Source of the DNA: Candidatus Rokuibacteriota bacterium
GTDB lineage: Bacteria; Methylomirabilota; Methylomirabilia; Rokubacteriales; CSP1-6
Length of the DNA: 64,000 nucleotides
Assembly: GCA_003221515.1 (NCBI GenBank)
Contig: QHSI01000097.1
Span: 1-64,000, forward strand
Direction of reading: 5' to 3'
Positions 12,755 through 21,866 of the stretch are shown in pieces. How positions within the stretch are numbered: position 1 is the first letter of the stretch; every line of letters starts with the position of its first letter. The notes below the pieces were generated by a model that did no database searches, had not been told where the DNA came from, and saw only the letters and a list, made by a program, of their open reading frames with translations. The position numbers and the translations under genes were made by a program.

Positions 12755-13612
12755 ATGAAGCGCATACTTGCTGTCGTCGTCGCCCTGGCCGTGGCTCTCT
12801 CGCTCACGCCGCCGGTCGGGGCTCAGCAGGACACCATGGCGAAGATCAAGGAGTCCGGCGTCCTGACCATCGGGACCCGCACCGGCTCGCCGCCCTTCGC
12901 CTACATCAACAAGGACAACCAGTGGGTCGGCTTCTCGATCGACCTGGTCGAGCAGCTCGTGAAGCCGGCGGTCGAGAAGGAAGTGGGCCGCGCGGTCAAG
13001 GTCGAGAAGAAGGAGTCGACGCCGCCGACCCGGATCCCGCTCCTCTCCGCGAACTCGGTCGATCTGATCGCCGGCACCATGACCGATACGCCGCAGCGGC
13101 GTGAGGTCGTCGACTTCAGCCTGACGTTCTTCTACACCGGCGCCCAGTTCCTGGTGAAGAAGGGCAGCCCGATCAAGGGCGTCAACGACATCGCCGGCAA
13201 GCGCATCGCGTCGCAGCAGGCCTCGACCAACGCGAAGATCATCCGCGAGAGGTATCCCCAGGCCCAGCTGCGCGAGTTCCCCGATCAGCCCGCGGCATTC
13301 CAGGCACTCCTCCAGGGTCAGGTCGACGCCTTCACCAACGACGGCATCCAGCTGGCCGGCCTGAAGGCCAAAGCGCCGAACCCGGCCGAGTGGGAGATCG
13401 TCGGCGACTTCTACTCGGAAGAGCCCTACGGCATGGCCATGCGGAAGGGCGACGCCAGGCTCAAGGCGGCCGTCGACGGCGGGCTCAAGAACGGCTTCGA
13501 ATCGGGCAAGTACTTCGAGATCTACGAGAAGTGGTTCGGCCCGAAGGGCGAGTTGCCGTACCCGCTGACGGCCACGGTGAAGGCGTATTTGCTGAAGCAG
13601 ATCGGCAAGTAG
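12755..13612 (+). CDS. Amino-acid ABC transporter substrate-binding protein
   Basis: A 285-residue family 3 binding protein. A signal peptide (MKRILAVVVALAVALSLTPP, cleavage after VGAQ) sends it to the periplasm. The mature part begins KIKESGVLTIGTRTGSPPFA, and GTMTDTPQRREVVDFS is the conserved family 3 signature. The ATG at 12755 is chosen over the TTG just before it because GGAGG ends seven bases upstream. It delivers the ligand to the two permeases that follow. The resemblance is to glutamate/aspartate binding proteins of the GltI kind, but specificity is not established. Confidence 0.93.
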   Translation: MKRILAVVVALAVALSLTPPVGAQQDTMAKIKESGVLTIGTRTGSPPFAYINKDNQWVGFSIDLVEQLVKPAVEKEVGRAVKVEKKESTPPTRIPLLSANSVDLIAGTMTDTPQRREVVDFSLTFFYTGAQFLVKKGSPIKGVNDIAGKRIASQQASTNAKIIRERYPQAQLREFPDQPAAFQALLQGQVDAFTNDGIQLAGLKAKAPNPAEWEIVGDFYSEEPYGMAMRKGDARLKAAVDGGLKNGFESGKYFEIYEKWFGPKGELPYPLTATVKAYLLKQIGK

Positions 13613-13632
13613 CGCACCGCATCGACCGCCCC

Positions 13633-14346
13633 GTGAACTATCAGTTCAACTGGAGCGTGCTGTGGAGCGGCCAGTCGGGCGGCTGGCTGCTCCACGGGCT
13701 CCTCCTCACGCTCGCGATTTCGGTGCTGGCCTGGGTGCTGGCGGCGGTGCTTGGCATCGTGTCGGGGGCGATGCGCACGGTGCCGTGGAAGCCACTCCGG
13801 GTGATCGCCACGTTCTACGTCGAATTCTTCCGCAACGTCCCGTTGCTGGTGTGGATGTTCTTCTGGTACTTCGGCGTGCCGCCGCTCCTGCCGCGCGTGG
13901 TGCAGGACTGGCTCTTCAACCACAGCGCCGAGTTCTGGGCGGGCATGTTCGCCCTCGGCGTTTACCATGGCGCGCGCATGTCGGAGATCATCCGCGCGGG
14001 GATCCTGTCGATCCCGCGTACCCAGTTCGAGGCCGCGGTGGCGATGGGGCTGACGACCTTTCAGGTCTACCGGCTGATCATCGTGCCCATCGCGCTGCGG
14101 CTCATCGTGCCGCCGGCGACCAACGACTCGTTGAATCTCCTGAAGAACTCGTCGGTCGCTCTCACGATCAGCGTGGCGGAGCTCACGTTCCAGGCCCGTC
14201 AGGTCGAGACCTACACCGCCAAGGCCATCGAGGCGTTGACCGCTGGAACTGTGATCTATCTGGTGCTGTGCCTCGGGATTGCCGCGATCATGACGCGCGT
14301 CGAGCGCCGCTTCGCGATCCCGGGCCTGATCGCGCGCGGGGGCTGA
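13633..14346 (+). CDS. Amino-acid ABC transporter permease 1 (GltJ type)
   Basis: A 237-residue inner-membrane permease with a GTG start at 13633. It has the HisM/GltJ family N-terminus (GWLLHGLLLTLAISVLAWVL), the FYVEFFRNVPLLV segment, and the EAAVAMGLT coupling region (EAA loop) near residue 135 that contacts the ATPase. About five membrane helices are visible. It pairs with the next permease as a heterodimer; the second gene begins two bases after its stop. Confidence 0.9.
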   Translation: MNYQFNWSVLWSGQSGGWLLHGLLLTLAISVLAWVLAAVLGIVSGAMRTVPWKPLRVIATFYVEFFRNVPLLVWMFFWYFGVPPLLPRVVQDWLFNHSAEFWAGMFALGVYHGARMSEIIRAGILSIPRTQFEAAVAMGLTTFQVYRLIIVPIALRLIVPPATNDSLNLLKNSSVALTISVAELTFQARQVETYTAKAIEALTAGTVIYLVLCLGIAAIMTRVERRFAIPGLIARGG

Positions 14347-14348
14347 GC

Positions 14349-15023
14349 GTGCTCGACTTCGGCGTCGTCGTCGCGAACTTCAAGTTCCTGATCGTCCAGG
14401 GGCTGTTCGGGGTGGGCAGCTTCGGGGGAGGCACGCTCCGCCTGGCGATTCCGGCCATCGTGCTCGGATTCTCGATCGGCGTCTTCGTCGGACTCGCCCG
14501 CCTGGCGCGCGCGCGTTGGATCAGCGTGCCGGCGACGCTCTATGTCGAATTCATCCGCGGCGTCCCGCTGGTCATGGTGATCTTCTGGATCTGGTTCATC
14601 ATTCCGCAACTCTTGAAGCTGCCGATCCCAGAGTACGGGGTGGCGCTCACCGCGTTCGTGATCTTCGAGGCCGCCTACTTCGGCGAGATCGTGCGCGCGG
14701 GCATACAATCGGTCCCGCGCGGGCAGGTCGAGGCGGCCACCGCCGTGGGGCTCACCTTCGCGCAGACCATGCGCTTCGTCGTCTTGCCGCAGGCCATCCG
14801 CAACATGGTGCCGGCGCTGGTGACGCAGATGATCGTGCTGTTCAAGGATACGTCGCTCGCGTCGATCATCGGCTACGTGGATCTGACCAAGGCCGCGCAG
14901 ATCGTCAACAACCGCGAGATCAAGCCGTTCGAGCTCTACCTGTTCATCGCGGTCGTCTACTTCATCTTCACGTACTCGATGTCGCTGTTCGCTCGGCGGT
15001 TCGAGCGTCGTCTCGCTTCGTAG
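14349..15023 (+). CDS. Amino-acid ABC transporter permease 2 (GltK type)
   Basis: A 224-residue permease starting at GTG 14349, two bases after the stop of permease 1. ATLYVEFIRGVPLVMVIFW and the EAA loop EAATAVGLTFAQTMRFVVLP show the same family. It closes the transporter operon. A large R2 hairpin element begins 15 bases after its stop, so the element could form or stabilise the 3' end of this mRNA. Confidence 0.9.
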   Translation: MLDFGVVVANFKFLIVQGLFGVGSFGGGTLRLAIPAIVLGFSIGVFVGLARLARARWISVPATLYVEFIRGVPLVMVIFWIWFIIPQLLKLPIPEYGVALTAFVIFEAAYFGEIVRAGIQSVPRGQVEAATAVGLTFAQTMRFVVLPQAIRNMVPALVTQMIVLFKDTSLASIIGYVDLTKAAQIVNNREIKPFELYLFIAVVYFIFTYSMSLFARRFERRLAS

Positions 15024-15038
15024 GCGTCCGCGGGTCGT

Positions 15039-15200
15039 CGGCGGCGCCGGGCGTGGGACCGCAGGGGGGTCGGACGAACCACGCGGCACGCGTCCGCTGC
15101 TCCGCGGCGGCTGGGCTCCATCCGGGCGCGCGTCGTCCGACGCCGCTTGCTGGGAACGAGTTCGCTCGACCCCCCTGCGGTCCCACGCCCGGCGCCGCCG
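15039..15200. repeat. R2 element, copy A: conserved core in a perfect 34-bp inverted repeat
   Basis: Left arm 15039-15072 and right arm 15167-15200 are perfect reverse complements over 34 bp. The 94-bp core between them (15073-15166) matches the cores of copies at 35756-35931 and 36071-36237, with the shared block AACCACGCGGCACGCGT and the block GGCTGGGCTCCATCC. The arms do not match those copies apart from the innermost GGGGTCG and CGACCCC. It lies between convergent operons, 15 bases after a permease stop, and could fold into a very stable hairpin. No U-tract follows. Confidence 0.88.
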
Positions 15201-15344
15201 GCCACCCATGGCGATTGTGACGCGTTACACCACTAATCCCTGCGACGTCTGACGTGGTGTACACGACGCTGCCGAGCCCGCCACGAGAGGCTCGAGTCGA
15301 CAGACCGCTCTCCGGTTGCCTGATGGCGTCGCGCGCGTGTAGCT

Positions 15345-15375
15345 GCCGGCCGCCCGATGTTATGGGCGGCTCGGC
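15345..15375. terminator. Hairpin between convergent operons
   Basis: CCGCCC and GGGCGG (15350-15355 and 15364-15369) pair across an eight-base loop, extended by an imperfect outer GCCG/CGGC. It lies between the plus-strand amino-acid transporter and the minus-strand sugar transporter, where a bidirectional terminator is expected. There is no T-run, so the assignment is weak. The rest of 15201-15423 holds nothing I can identify. Confidence 0.3.
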
Positions 15376-15423
15376 GTGATTCGTCGCTCCAGCGGCCTGC
15401 GATCGGCACTGACTGGGGCGTCG

Positions 15424-16260
15424 CTACTTGATGGCGCCGGCGGTGAGGCCGGAGACGTAGTAGTCGAGGAAGAAGACGTAGAGGACCACGATCGGGACCG
15501 AGGCCAGGACGGCGCCGGCCATCAGCGAGCCCCAGTAGTAAATGTCGCCGCGGATCAACTCGGTCGTCACGCCCACGCTGGCCGTGATCTGCTCGGACGA
15601 CGAGGTGAACGTGAGCGCGTAGATGAACTCGTTCCAGGAGAGCGTGAAGGCGAAGAGCGCGGCGCAGACCAGACCCGGCACCGCGATCGGCAGCACGATG
15701 CGCCAGAGCGCCTGGATGCGCGTGGCGCCGTCGACCATCGCGCACTCCTCGACCTCCTTGGGCACCGTGCGGAAGTAGCCCATGAGGAGCCACGTGCAGA
15801 ACGGCACCAGGAACGTCGGGTACGTGACGACGAGCGCCCACTTCGAGTCGCCGAGCCCGAGCCAGTTCACGACCTGGGCCAGCGGTAAGAACAGGAGCGA
15901 CGTCGGGACGAGGTACGTGACGAAGATCAGCGTGCCGAGGCTCGCGACGCCGAAGAACTTCAGCCGGGCCAGCGCGTACGCCGCGACCGTGCCGATGACG
16001 AGCGAGACGAACGTCGACAGCACGGTAACCAGCAGGCTGTTCTTCGTCCACGTGTAGAACTCGGTCTCCCACAGGAGCTTCGCGTAGTGCTCGAGGGTCG
16101 GCCCCTGGCGGATCAGCAGCGGCACCGCGTTGCGGTCGTAGAGCTCGCGGTTCTGCTTCAGCGACGTCAGCGCCATGTGATAGAAGGGGAACACCGCGAA
16201 GATGATGAACGGCAGCAGCGCCAGGTGCGCCAGGATCTTGTTGACGAGCTTGCGGTTCAT
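15424..16260 (-). CDS. Carbohydrate-type ABC transporter permease 2 (MalG family)
   Basis: A 278-residue MalG/UgpE-family permease. It begins MNRKLVNKILAHLALLPF, has six predicted membrane helices, and carries the EAA loop EECAMVDGATRIQALWRIVLP near residue 175, the site that docks the ATPase. The start at 16260 is chosen because it overlaps the stop of the upstream permease (ATGA) and matches the family N-terminus; an upstream in-frame ATG would lie inside that gene. It is the last gene of a three-gene minus-strand operon lacking an ATPase. Confidence 0.9.
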   Translation of the reverse strand: MNRKLVNKILAHLALLPFIIFAVFPFYHMALTSLKQNRELYDRNAVPLLIRQGPTLEHYAKLLWETEFYTWTKNSLLVTVLSTFVSLVIGTVAAYALARLKFFGVASLGTLIFVTYLVPTSLLFLPLAQVVNWLGLGDSKWALVVTYPTFLVPFCTWLLMGYFRTVPKEVEECAMVDGATRIQALWRIVLPIAVPGLVCAALFAFTLSWNEFIYALTFTSSSEQITASVGVTTELIRGDIYYWGSLMAGAVLASVPIVVLYVFFLDYYVSGLTAGAIK

Positions 16261-17201
16261 CAGTACGCCTGCTTTCTGACGAAGCGGAGCTGGGCCCACA
16301 CCACGATCATCAGCGCCGGGAAGAGGTAGAGCGAGATCGCGGCGCCCTCACCGATACGACCCGTCTCGAGCCCGACCTGGCGCGCCAGCGTCGCGAACAA
16401 GTGAGTCGAGTTCATCGGGCCGCCGTGGGTCAGCACATAGACGATGTTGAACTCGCTGAACGTGAAGATCGTGGAGAACAGCACCACGATGGCCAGCACA
16501 CCCTTGAGCAGCGGCAACGTGACGTACCAGAAGCGCGCGATCGGCCCCGCCCCGTCGGCCTCCGCGGCCTCGTAGAGCTCCTTCGGGATCGCCACCAGCC
16601 CGGCCAGGATCGTGATCGCGAAGAACGGCAGGCCGCGCCAGATGTTGACGATGACGACCGCGGTCATCGCGTAGTACTTCTGCCCGAGCCAATTCGGCCC
16701 CGGCGGGTCCATGATGCCGAGGGCGAGGCCCGTCCAGTTCACGACACTGTAGAGCGAGTTGAACATCCACGACCAGCCCAGCGTCGACAGGGCCGTCGGG
16801 ATGACCCACGGCAGGAGCACGGCGCCGCGGATCATGCGCTTGAACCAGAGCTGCTGGTTGAGCAGCAGGGCCAGCGAGATCCCCAAGACGATCTTGGCGC
16901 CGACCGCCGCGCCGCAGAAGACGAACGCGTTCTGGAAGGTCTGGCGGAACGCGTCGCTCTCCCACAGCCTGACGAAGTTGCGGATGCCGACGAAGTTGCT
17001 CGGCCGCCCGATGAAGGCGTTCGAGACCGAGAAGTAGAGCGCCATGCAGAACGGATAGGCGACCAGGAGCAGCAGGAGGATGAGAGCGGGGCTGACGAAG
17101 ATCGGCCCCAGCCAGTTCTCGCGGTCGAGGAGCTCGCTCAGCCGCGCCCGAAACGACGGGCGCGGCACTGCCGTGGCGACACCGACGCTGCCGATAGCCA
17201 T
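16260..17201 (-). CDS. Carbohydrate-type ABC transporter permease 1 (MalF family)
   Basis: A 313-residue MalF/UgpA-family permease. After a short cytoplasmic N-terminus the first helix is near residues 33-58 (GPIFVSPALILLLLLVAYPF), and the EAA-type loop is YEAAEADGAGPIARFWYVTLP near residue 215. It forms a heterodimer with the MalG-type protein. It begins 8 bases after the binding-protein stop. Spermidine or other polyols are as plausible as sugars for this family. Confidence 0.9.
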   Translation of the reverse strand: MAIGSVGVATAVPRPSFRARLSELLDRENWLGPIFVSPALILLLLLVAYPFCMALYFSVSNAFIGRPSNFVGIRNFVRLWESDAFRQTFQNAFVFCGAAVGAKIVLGISLALLLNQQLWFKRMIRGAVLLPWVIPTALSTLGWSWMFNSLYSVVNWTGLALGIMDPPGPNWLGQKYYAMTAVVIVNIWRGLPFFAITILAGLVAIPKELYEAAEADGAGPIARFWYVTLPLLKGVLAIVVLFSTIFTFSEFNIVYVLTHGGPMNSTHLFATLARQVGLETGRIGEGAAISLYLFPALMIVVWAQLRFVRKQAY

Positions 17202-17209
17202 ATGTCAGC

Positions 17210-18487
17210 TCACCCCGCGATGATCTTCTTCATTTCGTTTTCGGCCCAGGCCATCGCGTCCTTCGTCGACGTGCCGGTCACCGCCTTGGCGAGCATGATC
17301 GGCAGGATGAACGAGTTCGTGATCAGCTGCACCCGGTCGCTCGGCGGCGCCGGCCACCCGTAGGCGTGGTACTGGACGCCCTCCGACTTGAGCGCGGCGT
17401 ACTTGGGATCGGTCTTCAGCACCGCGTGGTCCTGGAGCTTGTCGTACACCGGCAGATTGAACGCGTCGCCCGACATGATGTACTCGTTGTAGACCTCCGG
17501 GCGGCCCAGCAGGTACCGGATGAACTCCTTGCCCGGCTCGACGTTCTTCGAGAACTTCCAGATGCCGATGTGGCGCGGCGCGTCCGTCTCGTGGCGGCCG
17601 CTTGGCCCGCCCGGCGTCCGGTGGTGGTTGATGGTGTCACCGGTCGGGAGCTTCATCTGCTTGGCCACGATGTAGGCGCTCACCGGATTGTGGATCCAGC
17701 CGGCCTTGCCCTGCTGGATCGACTGGTTGTTGCTGGCGTTGTCCCAGGAGAGGACCTCGGGCTCCATGCAGTCCTTGAACATCTTCCGGTACCACTCGAT
17801 CAACTGCGCGGTCTGCGGGCTGTTGATCCGGACGGTCTTGCCGTCCTTGTCGACCTCCATGCCGCCGAGCGACCACAGAATGGGCCCGGCCGTCGAGATC
17901 GAGTCGAGATTCTGGTTGATGGGGATCCCGACCGGGTGCCCCATCTTCTTCAGCTCCTTGCCGGCGACGTAGAGATCCTCCCAGGTGTCCGGGATCTTGA
18001 GCCCCGCCTTCTTGAAGAGGTCCTCCCGATACGTGGCCACGAACATCGCGTGGTACTGCGGCACCGCGCGCCAGGTGCCCCGGACCTTGGCGGTCTCCTC
18101 GGCCGAGGAGATGGCCTTCCCGTACTTCTTCTCCAGATCGGCGACGAGGTCGCCGACGTCCACCAGCTGCGGCTCGTAGAGCCACGGGAAGTGCATCCGC
18201 ATCTCGATGAGATCGTGGCCCGCCTGCGTCTGCACCTCGGAGGCGTACTTCGCCGGCTGCTGCTCGGCGTTGATGTGGTCGATCTTGATCTTGATGCCGG
18301 TGTCTTTGGTGAAGCGCTGGCCGATCTCGGACAGCTTCTTGTCGGAGAGCGGGGCGAAGTTGTTCCAGCACAGGTATGAGACCTCGCGCTGCTGGCCCCG
18401 CGCCGGCGGCACGCCGGTGGCGAGGATGCCGGCGAGGCCGGTGCCCGCGGTGGTCGTCAGGAAACGTCGTCGAGTGATCGTGGCCAT
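17210..18487 (-). CDS. ABC transporter extracellular binding protein, Tat-type signal
   Basis: A 425-residue family 1 binding protein, the first gene of the minus-strand operon. The N-terminus MATITRRRFLTTTAGTGLA contains a twin-arginine-like signal (TRRRFL), suggesting export of a folded protein. The mature part starts after ARGQ and contains the SBP_bac_1 pattern EVQTQAGHDLIEM. A strong ribosome-binding site (GAGGGGG) lies just upstream of the ATG. The ligand is unknown; sugars or polyols are usual. No ATPase gene is adjacent, so it must share an MsmK/UgpC-like ATPase encoded elsewhere. Confidence 0.9.
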   Translation of the reverse strand: MATITRRRFLTTTAGTGLAGILATGVPPARGQQREVSYLCWNNFAPLSDKKLSEIGQRFTKDTGIKIKIDHINAEQQPAKYASEVQTQAGHDLIEMRMHFPWLYEPQLVDVGDLVADLEKKYGKAISSAEETAKVRGTWRAVPQYHAMFVATYREDLFKKAGLKIPDTWEDLYVAGKELKKMGHPVGIPINQNLDSISTAGPILWSLGGMEVDKDGKTVRINSPQTAQLIEWYRKMFKDCMEPEVLSWDNASNNQSIQQGKAGWIHNPVSAYIVAKQMKLPTGDTINHHRTPGGPSGRHETDAPRHIGIWKFSKNVEPGKEFIRYLLGRPEVYNEYIMSGDAFNLPVYDKLQDHAVLKTDPKYAALKSEGVQYHAYGWPAPPSDRVQLITNSFILPIMLAKAVTGTSTKDAMAWAENEMKKIIAG

Positions 18488-18882
18488 GATTCCCCCTCTT
18501 TCCTTTGGTTCAACCGACCGGCCGTGCCGAAGGCCGTGGATCCGGCTCGTCGCCGGCCATCTCGAATGTGCGTGGGGAATGCTCCTCGAACATCACGTAG
18601 AGCCTGGGGATCAACACCACCAGATGGGGAGTCCAAGGAGGACGATCAACACCCGGCGGGCGAATCTCATTCGGACGACATCATACCCCAACTCCCCACG
18701 TCGGTCTCTGCGCCTAAACTATCCGGAAACCCAGGGGTTTGCGCCTCACCGTGGCTCACCGCCCCGGAGCCATCTCGCCCAGATCTTCGGACGTCGCGCA
18801 CCGAAACCCGACGAAGTGATGCCGTCGGCCGCGTCGGGTCGCGACGAAGCGGCTCACGCGGATCATGGTATCGTGGTGCCGC
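18488..18882. other. Divergent intergenic region with promoter-like sites
   Basis: This 395-base gap separates the minus-strand sugar transporter from the plus-strand aldolase gene. It holds the binding-protein ribosome-binding site (18488-18510), a minus-strand TATGAT at 18680-18685, and a minus-strand 19-codon frame starting at 18670 (MRFARRVLIVLLGLPIWWC) nine bases from it. The short palindrome AAACCC-AG-GGGTTT at 18727-18740 is a possible operator. The TATGAT may instead start a long leader for the transporter. None of these is certain. Confidence 0.4.
18869..18874 (+). promoter_or_regulatory. -10 element of a leaderless promoter for the aldolase gene
   Basis: TATCGT ends eight bases before the ATG at 18883, so transcription would begin at or within a base or two of the start codon. 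The same geometry recurs at several other genes in this window. No convincing -35 hexamer was seen. Confidence 0.35.
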
Positions 18883-20943
18883 ATGCGCTCACGCTGGAAC
18901 GAGGCGGAGGCGAGTCAGCTCCAGGGCCTCGACCTCCTCGTCTACGCGTCCCGCCTGGTCGGCGCCGAATCCTCGCTGGTGATCTGGGGCGGCGGCAACA
19001 CGTCGATCAAGACGCGCGAGCGGGATCACCGCGGTCGTGAGATCGGCGTGCTCCGCGTCAAGGGCAGTGGCTCTGACCTCAAGTCGATCCAGCGCAAGGA
19101 TTTCCCGGGCGTGCGCATGGACGACATCACGGCGCTCCTCTCGCGTGACGACATGGGCGACGAGGAGATGGTGAATTACCTCGGGCACGCGCTCCAGGAG
19201 CCGGGCGGTGTCCGCCCCTCGATCGAGACGCTCCTGCACGGATTCCTCTCGGCGCCCGCGGTCGTCCACACCCACGCCGACGCGGTCGTGTCGCTGACCA
19301 ACAACGACCGTGCGGCCGACGTGATCGACGGCGTGTACGGCAAGGACGTCATCGCGCTCGCGTACCGACGGCCCGGGTTCCGCATCTCACGCGACGTGGC
19401 CGACGCGATCCGCGAGCGGCCCGACGCCCGGGCATTGCTGCTCGAGCGCCACGGCACGATCACGTGGGGCGCCACCGTGCGCGAGGCCTACGAGGCGACG
19501 ATCGAGCTGATCACGCGCGCCGAAGAGGCCATCGGCGAGCGGAAACGGGGACGACGGCTCTTCGGCGGCGCGCGGGTGGCCAGCGCCGAGCCGGCGGCGC
19601 GCCGCGCGCTGGCGCTGGCGGTGGCGCCGAGGCTGCGCGGCCTGCTCGGGCGCGAGCGGCGGGTCGTGATGACGTTCGACGAGTCGCCCGAGGTCGCCGA
19701 CTTCGCCTCGTCGGTCGACGCGCCTCGCGTCTCCCAGGTCGGCCCGGCCACGCCCGACCACACGATCTACGCCAAGCGCGTGCCGTGCTTCGTGGACGCG
19801 ACCGGCTCGGAGTCGCCCCTGCAGCTGGCCGCGGCCATCGAGCGCTCCATCGACCGTTTCGTCGCCGACTACACGCGCTACTTCGAGCAGCACCGCTTCG
19901 CCGGCGCCTCGCTGGGCGACCCCATGCCACGCGTCGTGCTCGTGCCGGGCGTCGGCATGTTCGTCTCGGGCAAGGACCGGCGCACCGCCGGCATCGTCGG
20001 CGACATCTACCGCCACACGATCGACGTGCTCGGGAACGCGGAGGCGTTCGGCCACTACGTCTCGCTGTCGCCGAAGGACGCCTTCGACGTCGAGTACTGG
20101 CCGCTCGAGCTCTACAAGCTCACGCTGGCCCCGCCCGAGAAGGAGCTGGCGCGGAGGATCGCGTTGGTCACCGGCGGCGGCTCCGGCATCGGCCGGGCGG
20201 TCGCGCGCCGCCTGGCCGTCGAGGGTGCCCACGTGGTCGTCGGCGACATCGACGCCGCGGCCGCCCAGAAGACCGCCGCCGAGATCGTGTCGGCCGCCGG
20301 CGCGGGCCGCGCGCTCGGCCTGGAGATGGACGTGACGCGCGAGGCGTCGGTGCGGGCGGCGTTCGAGACGACGATCCTCGCCTACGGCGGGCTCGACGTC
20401 CTCGTGTCGAACGCGGGCATCGCGCACTCGTCGCCGGTCGCCCGCCTCGAGCTCGGTGACTGGGAGCGATCCTTCGCGGTCAACTCGACCGGCCACTTCA
20501 TCGTGGCGCGCGAAGCGATGCGCCTGCTCACCGCGCAGGGGCTCGGCGGCGCGCTGGTCTTCGTGGCGACCAAGAATGTGATGTCGCCGGGCAAGGACTT
20601 CGCGGCGTACTCCGCCGCCAAGGCGGCCGAGGCCCAGCTGGCGAAGGTGCTCGCCCTCGAGGGCGCGCCGCACGGGATCCGATCGAACATCGTGAACCCG
20701 GACGCCGTGTTCCAGGACTCGAAGCTGTGGTCCGACGAGATCCGCCGCGAGCGCGCGGCCGCCCAGGGGATCAGCGTCGATCAGGTCGAGGACTTCTATC
20801 GCACGCGCAACCTGCTCGGTGTGAGCATCCTGCCCGAGGACGTCGCCGAGGCGGTGCTGTTCCTCGCCTCCGATCGCTCCGCCAAGACCACCGGTTGCAC
20901 GCTGACCGTCGACGGCGGCGTGAAGGACGCCTTCCCGCGGTGA
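18883..20943 (+). CDS. Bifunctional class II aldolase / short-chain dehydrogenase (RhaD-like)
   Basis: A 686-residue fusion. Residues 10-420 form a class II (zinc) aldolase domain with IWGGGNTSIK near residue 33 and VHTHADAVVSL near residue 128, whose histidines bind the metal. Residues 430-686 form a short-chain dehydrogenase with the NAD motif TGGGSGIGRA, the NAG motif (SNAGIAHSS) and the catalytic YSAAK. This matches the bifunctional rhamnulose-1-phosphate aldolase/lactaldehyde dehydrogenase family. No other rhamnose genes are nearby, so the substrate may be another deoxy-sugar phosphate. ATG 18883 is preferred over 18865 because of the -10-like site in between. Confidence 0.85.
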   Translation: MRSRWNEAEASQLQGLDLLVYASRLVGAESSLVIWGGGNTSIKTRERDHRGREIGVLRVKGSGSDLKSIQRKDFPGVRMDDITALLSRDDMGDEEMVNYLGHALQEPGGVRPSIETLLHGFLSAPAVVHTHADAVVSLTNNDRAADVIDGVYGKDVIALAYRRPGFRISRDVADAIRERPDARALLLERHGTITWGATVREAYEATIELITRAEEAIGERKRGRRLFGGARVASAEPAARRALALAVAPRLRGLLGRERRVVMTFDESPEVADFASSVDAPRVSQVGPATPDHTIYAKRVPCFVDATGSESPLQLAAAIERSIDRFVADYTRYFEQHRFAGASLGDPMPRVVLVPGVGMFVSGKDRRTAGIVGDIYRHTIDVLGNAEAFGHYVSLSPKDAFDVEYWPLELYKLTLAPPEKELARRIALVTGGGSGIGRAVARRLAVEGAHVVVGDIDAAAAQKTAAEIVSAAGAGRALGLEMDVTREASVRAAFETTILAYGGLDVLVSNAGIAHSSPVARLELGDWERSFAVNSTGHFIVAREAMRLLTAQGLGGALVFVATKNVMSPGKDFAAYSAAKAAEAQLAKVLALEGAPHGIRSNIVNPDAVFQDSKLWSDEIRRERAAAQGISVDQVEDFYRTRNLLGVSILPEDVAEAVLFLASDRSAKTTGCTLTVDGGVKDAFPR

Positions 20944-21866
20944 GCCCGACGATCGGCTTCGGCGCGCAGCTCTCGATCCATCCGCCGGCCGAGCAGTTCG
21001 AGCTGGTGCGGCGGTTGGAGGCGGTGGGGTACGACTCGGTGTGGACGGGCGATCACGTGTCGTTCCACAACCCGCTCTACGAGTCGCTCACGCTGCTGGC
21101 GTCCTACGCGCCCATCACCCGGCGGATCAAGCTCGGCGTCGCGGTCTATCTGCTGGCGCTGCGCGCCCCCGCGGTCGCCGCGAAGGCGGCCGCCACGGTC
21201 GACGTGCTGTCGGGCGGGCGCCTGGTCTTCGGTGTCGGCGTGGGCGGCGAGAACCCGAAGGAGTTCGAGCTCTGCGGCGTGCCCCACAAGGAGCGCGGCG
21301 CGCGGGTGACCGAAGGCATCGACGTGGTCCGAACGCTCTGGCGCGATACGCCGGCGAGCTTCCACGGCCGGTTCACACGCTTCGAGTCGGTCTCGGTGGA
21401 TCCCAAGCCGATCCAGCGGCCGCCGCCGATCTGGATCGGCGGCCGCTCGGACGCCGCGCTGGCGCGCGCCGGCCGCCAGGGCGAGGGCTGGGTCTCCTAT
21501 GTGGTCCAGCCCGATCGCTACGCGCAGAGCCTCGACAAGATCCGCGCCGCGGCCGCCGCCGCCGGCCGCTCGATGGCCGGCTTCACCGCCGCGCACCTGG
21601 CGTTCATCACGATCGGGCGCGACTGGGAGGCCGCGAAGCGGACCTGGGTGCGCGTGCTCAGCAACCGCTACGCCCAGGACTTCGAGCCGCTCGTGAAGCG
21701 CTACGGTGTCATCGGCACGCCCGAGCAGTGCAGCGAGCAGCTCGAGCGCTTCCGCGCGGCCGGCTGCAGCTACTTCCTGATGAGCGCGATCGGCGACCCG
21801 CGGGACGAGCGGGACCAGCTCGAGACGATCGCCGCCGAGATCATTCCCCGCTTCAGGTCGCGCTGA
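20940..21866 (+). CDS. LLM-class flavin-dependent oxidoreductase
   Basis: A 308-residue TIM-barrel oxidoreductase of the luciferase-like monooxygenase family, many of which use F420 or FMN. It begins TIGFGAQLSIHPPAEQFELV; YDSVWTGDHVSF near residue 32, GVGVGGENPKEFELCGV near 100 and IWIGGRSDAALARAGR near 163 are typical. The GTG at 20940 overlaps the previous stop (GTGA), so the two genes are coupled. Substrate and cofactor cannot be told from sequence. Confidence 0.85.
   Translation: MSPTIGFGAQLSIHPPAEQFELVRRLEAVGYDSVWTGDHVSFHNPLYESLTLLASYAPITRRIKLGVAVYLLALRAPAVAAKAAATVDVLSGGRLVFGVGVGGENPKEFELCGVPHKERGARVTEGIDVVRTLWRDTPASFHGRFTRFESVSVDPKPIQRPPPIWIGGRSDAALARAGRQGEGWVSYVVQPDRYAQSLDKIRAAAAAAGRSMAGFTAAHLAFITIGRDWEAAKRTWVRVLSNRYAQDFEPLVKRYGVIGTPEQCSEQLERFRAAGCSYFLMSAIGDPRDERDQLETIAAEIIPRFRSR

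Noticed and set aside
15039-15200. Simple intrinsic terminator
   Set aside because: The 34-bp arms enclose a 94-bp conserved core and no U-tract follows. Similar elements occur upstream of a promoter, so a plain terminator does not explain it, though a role in 3' ends stays possible.
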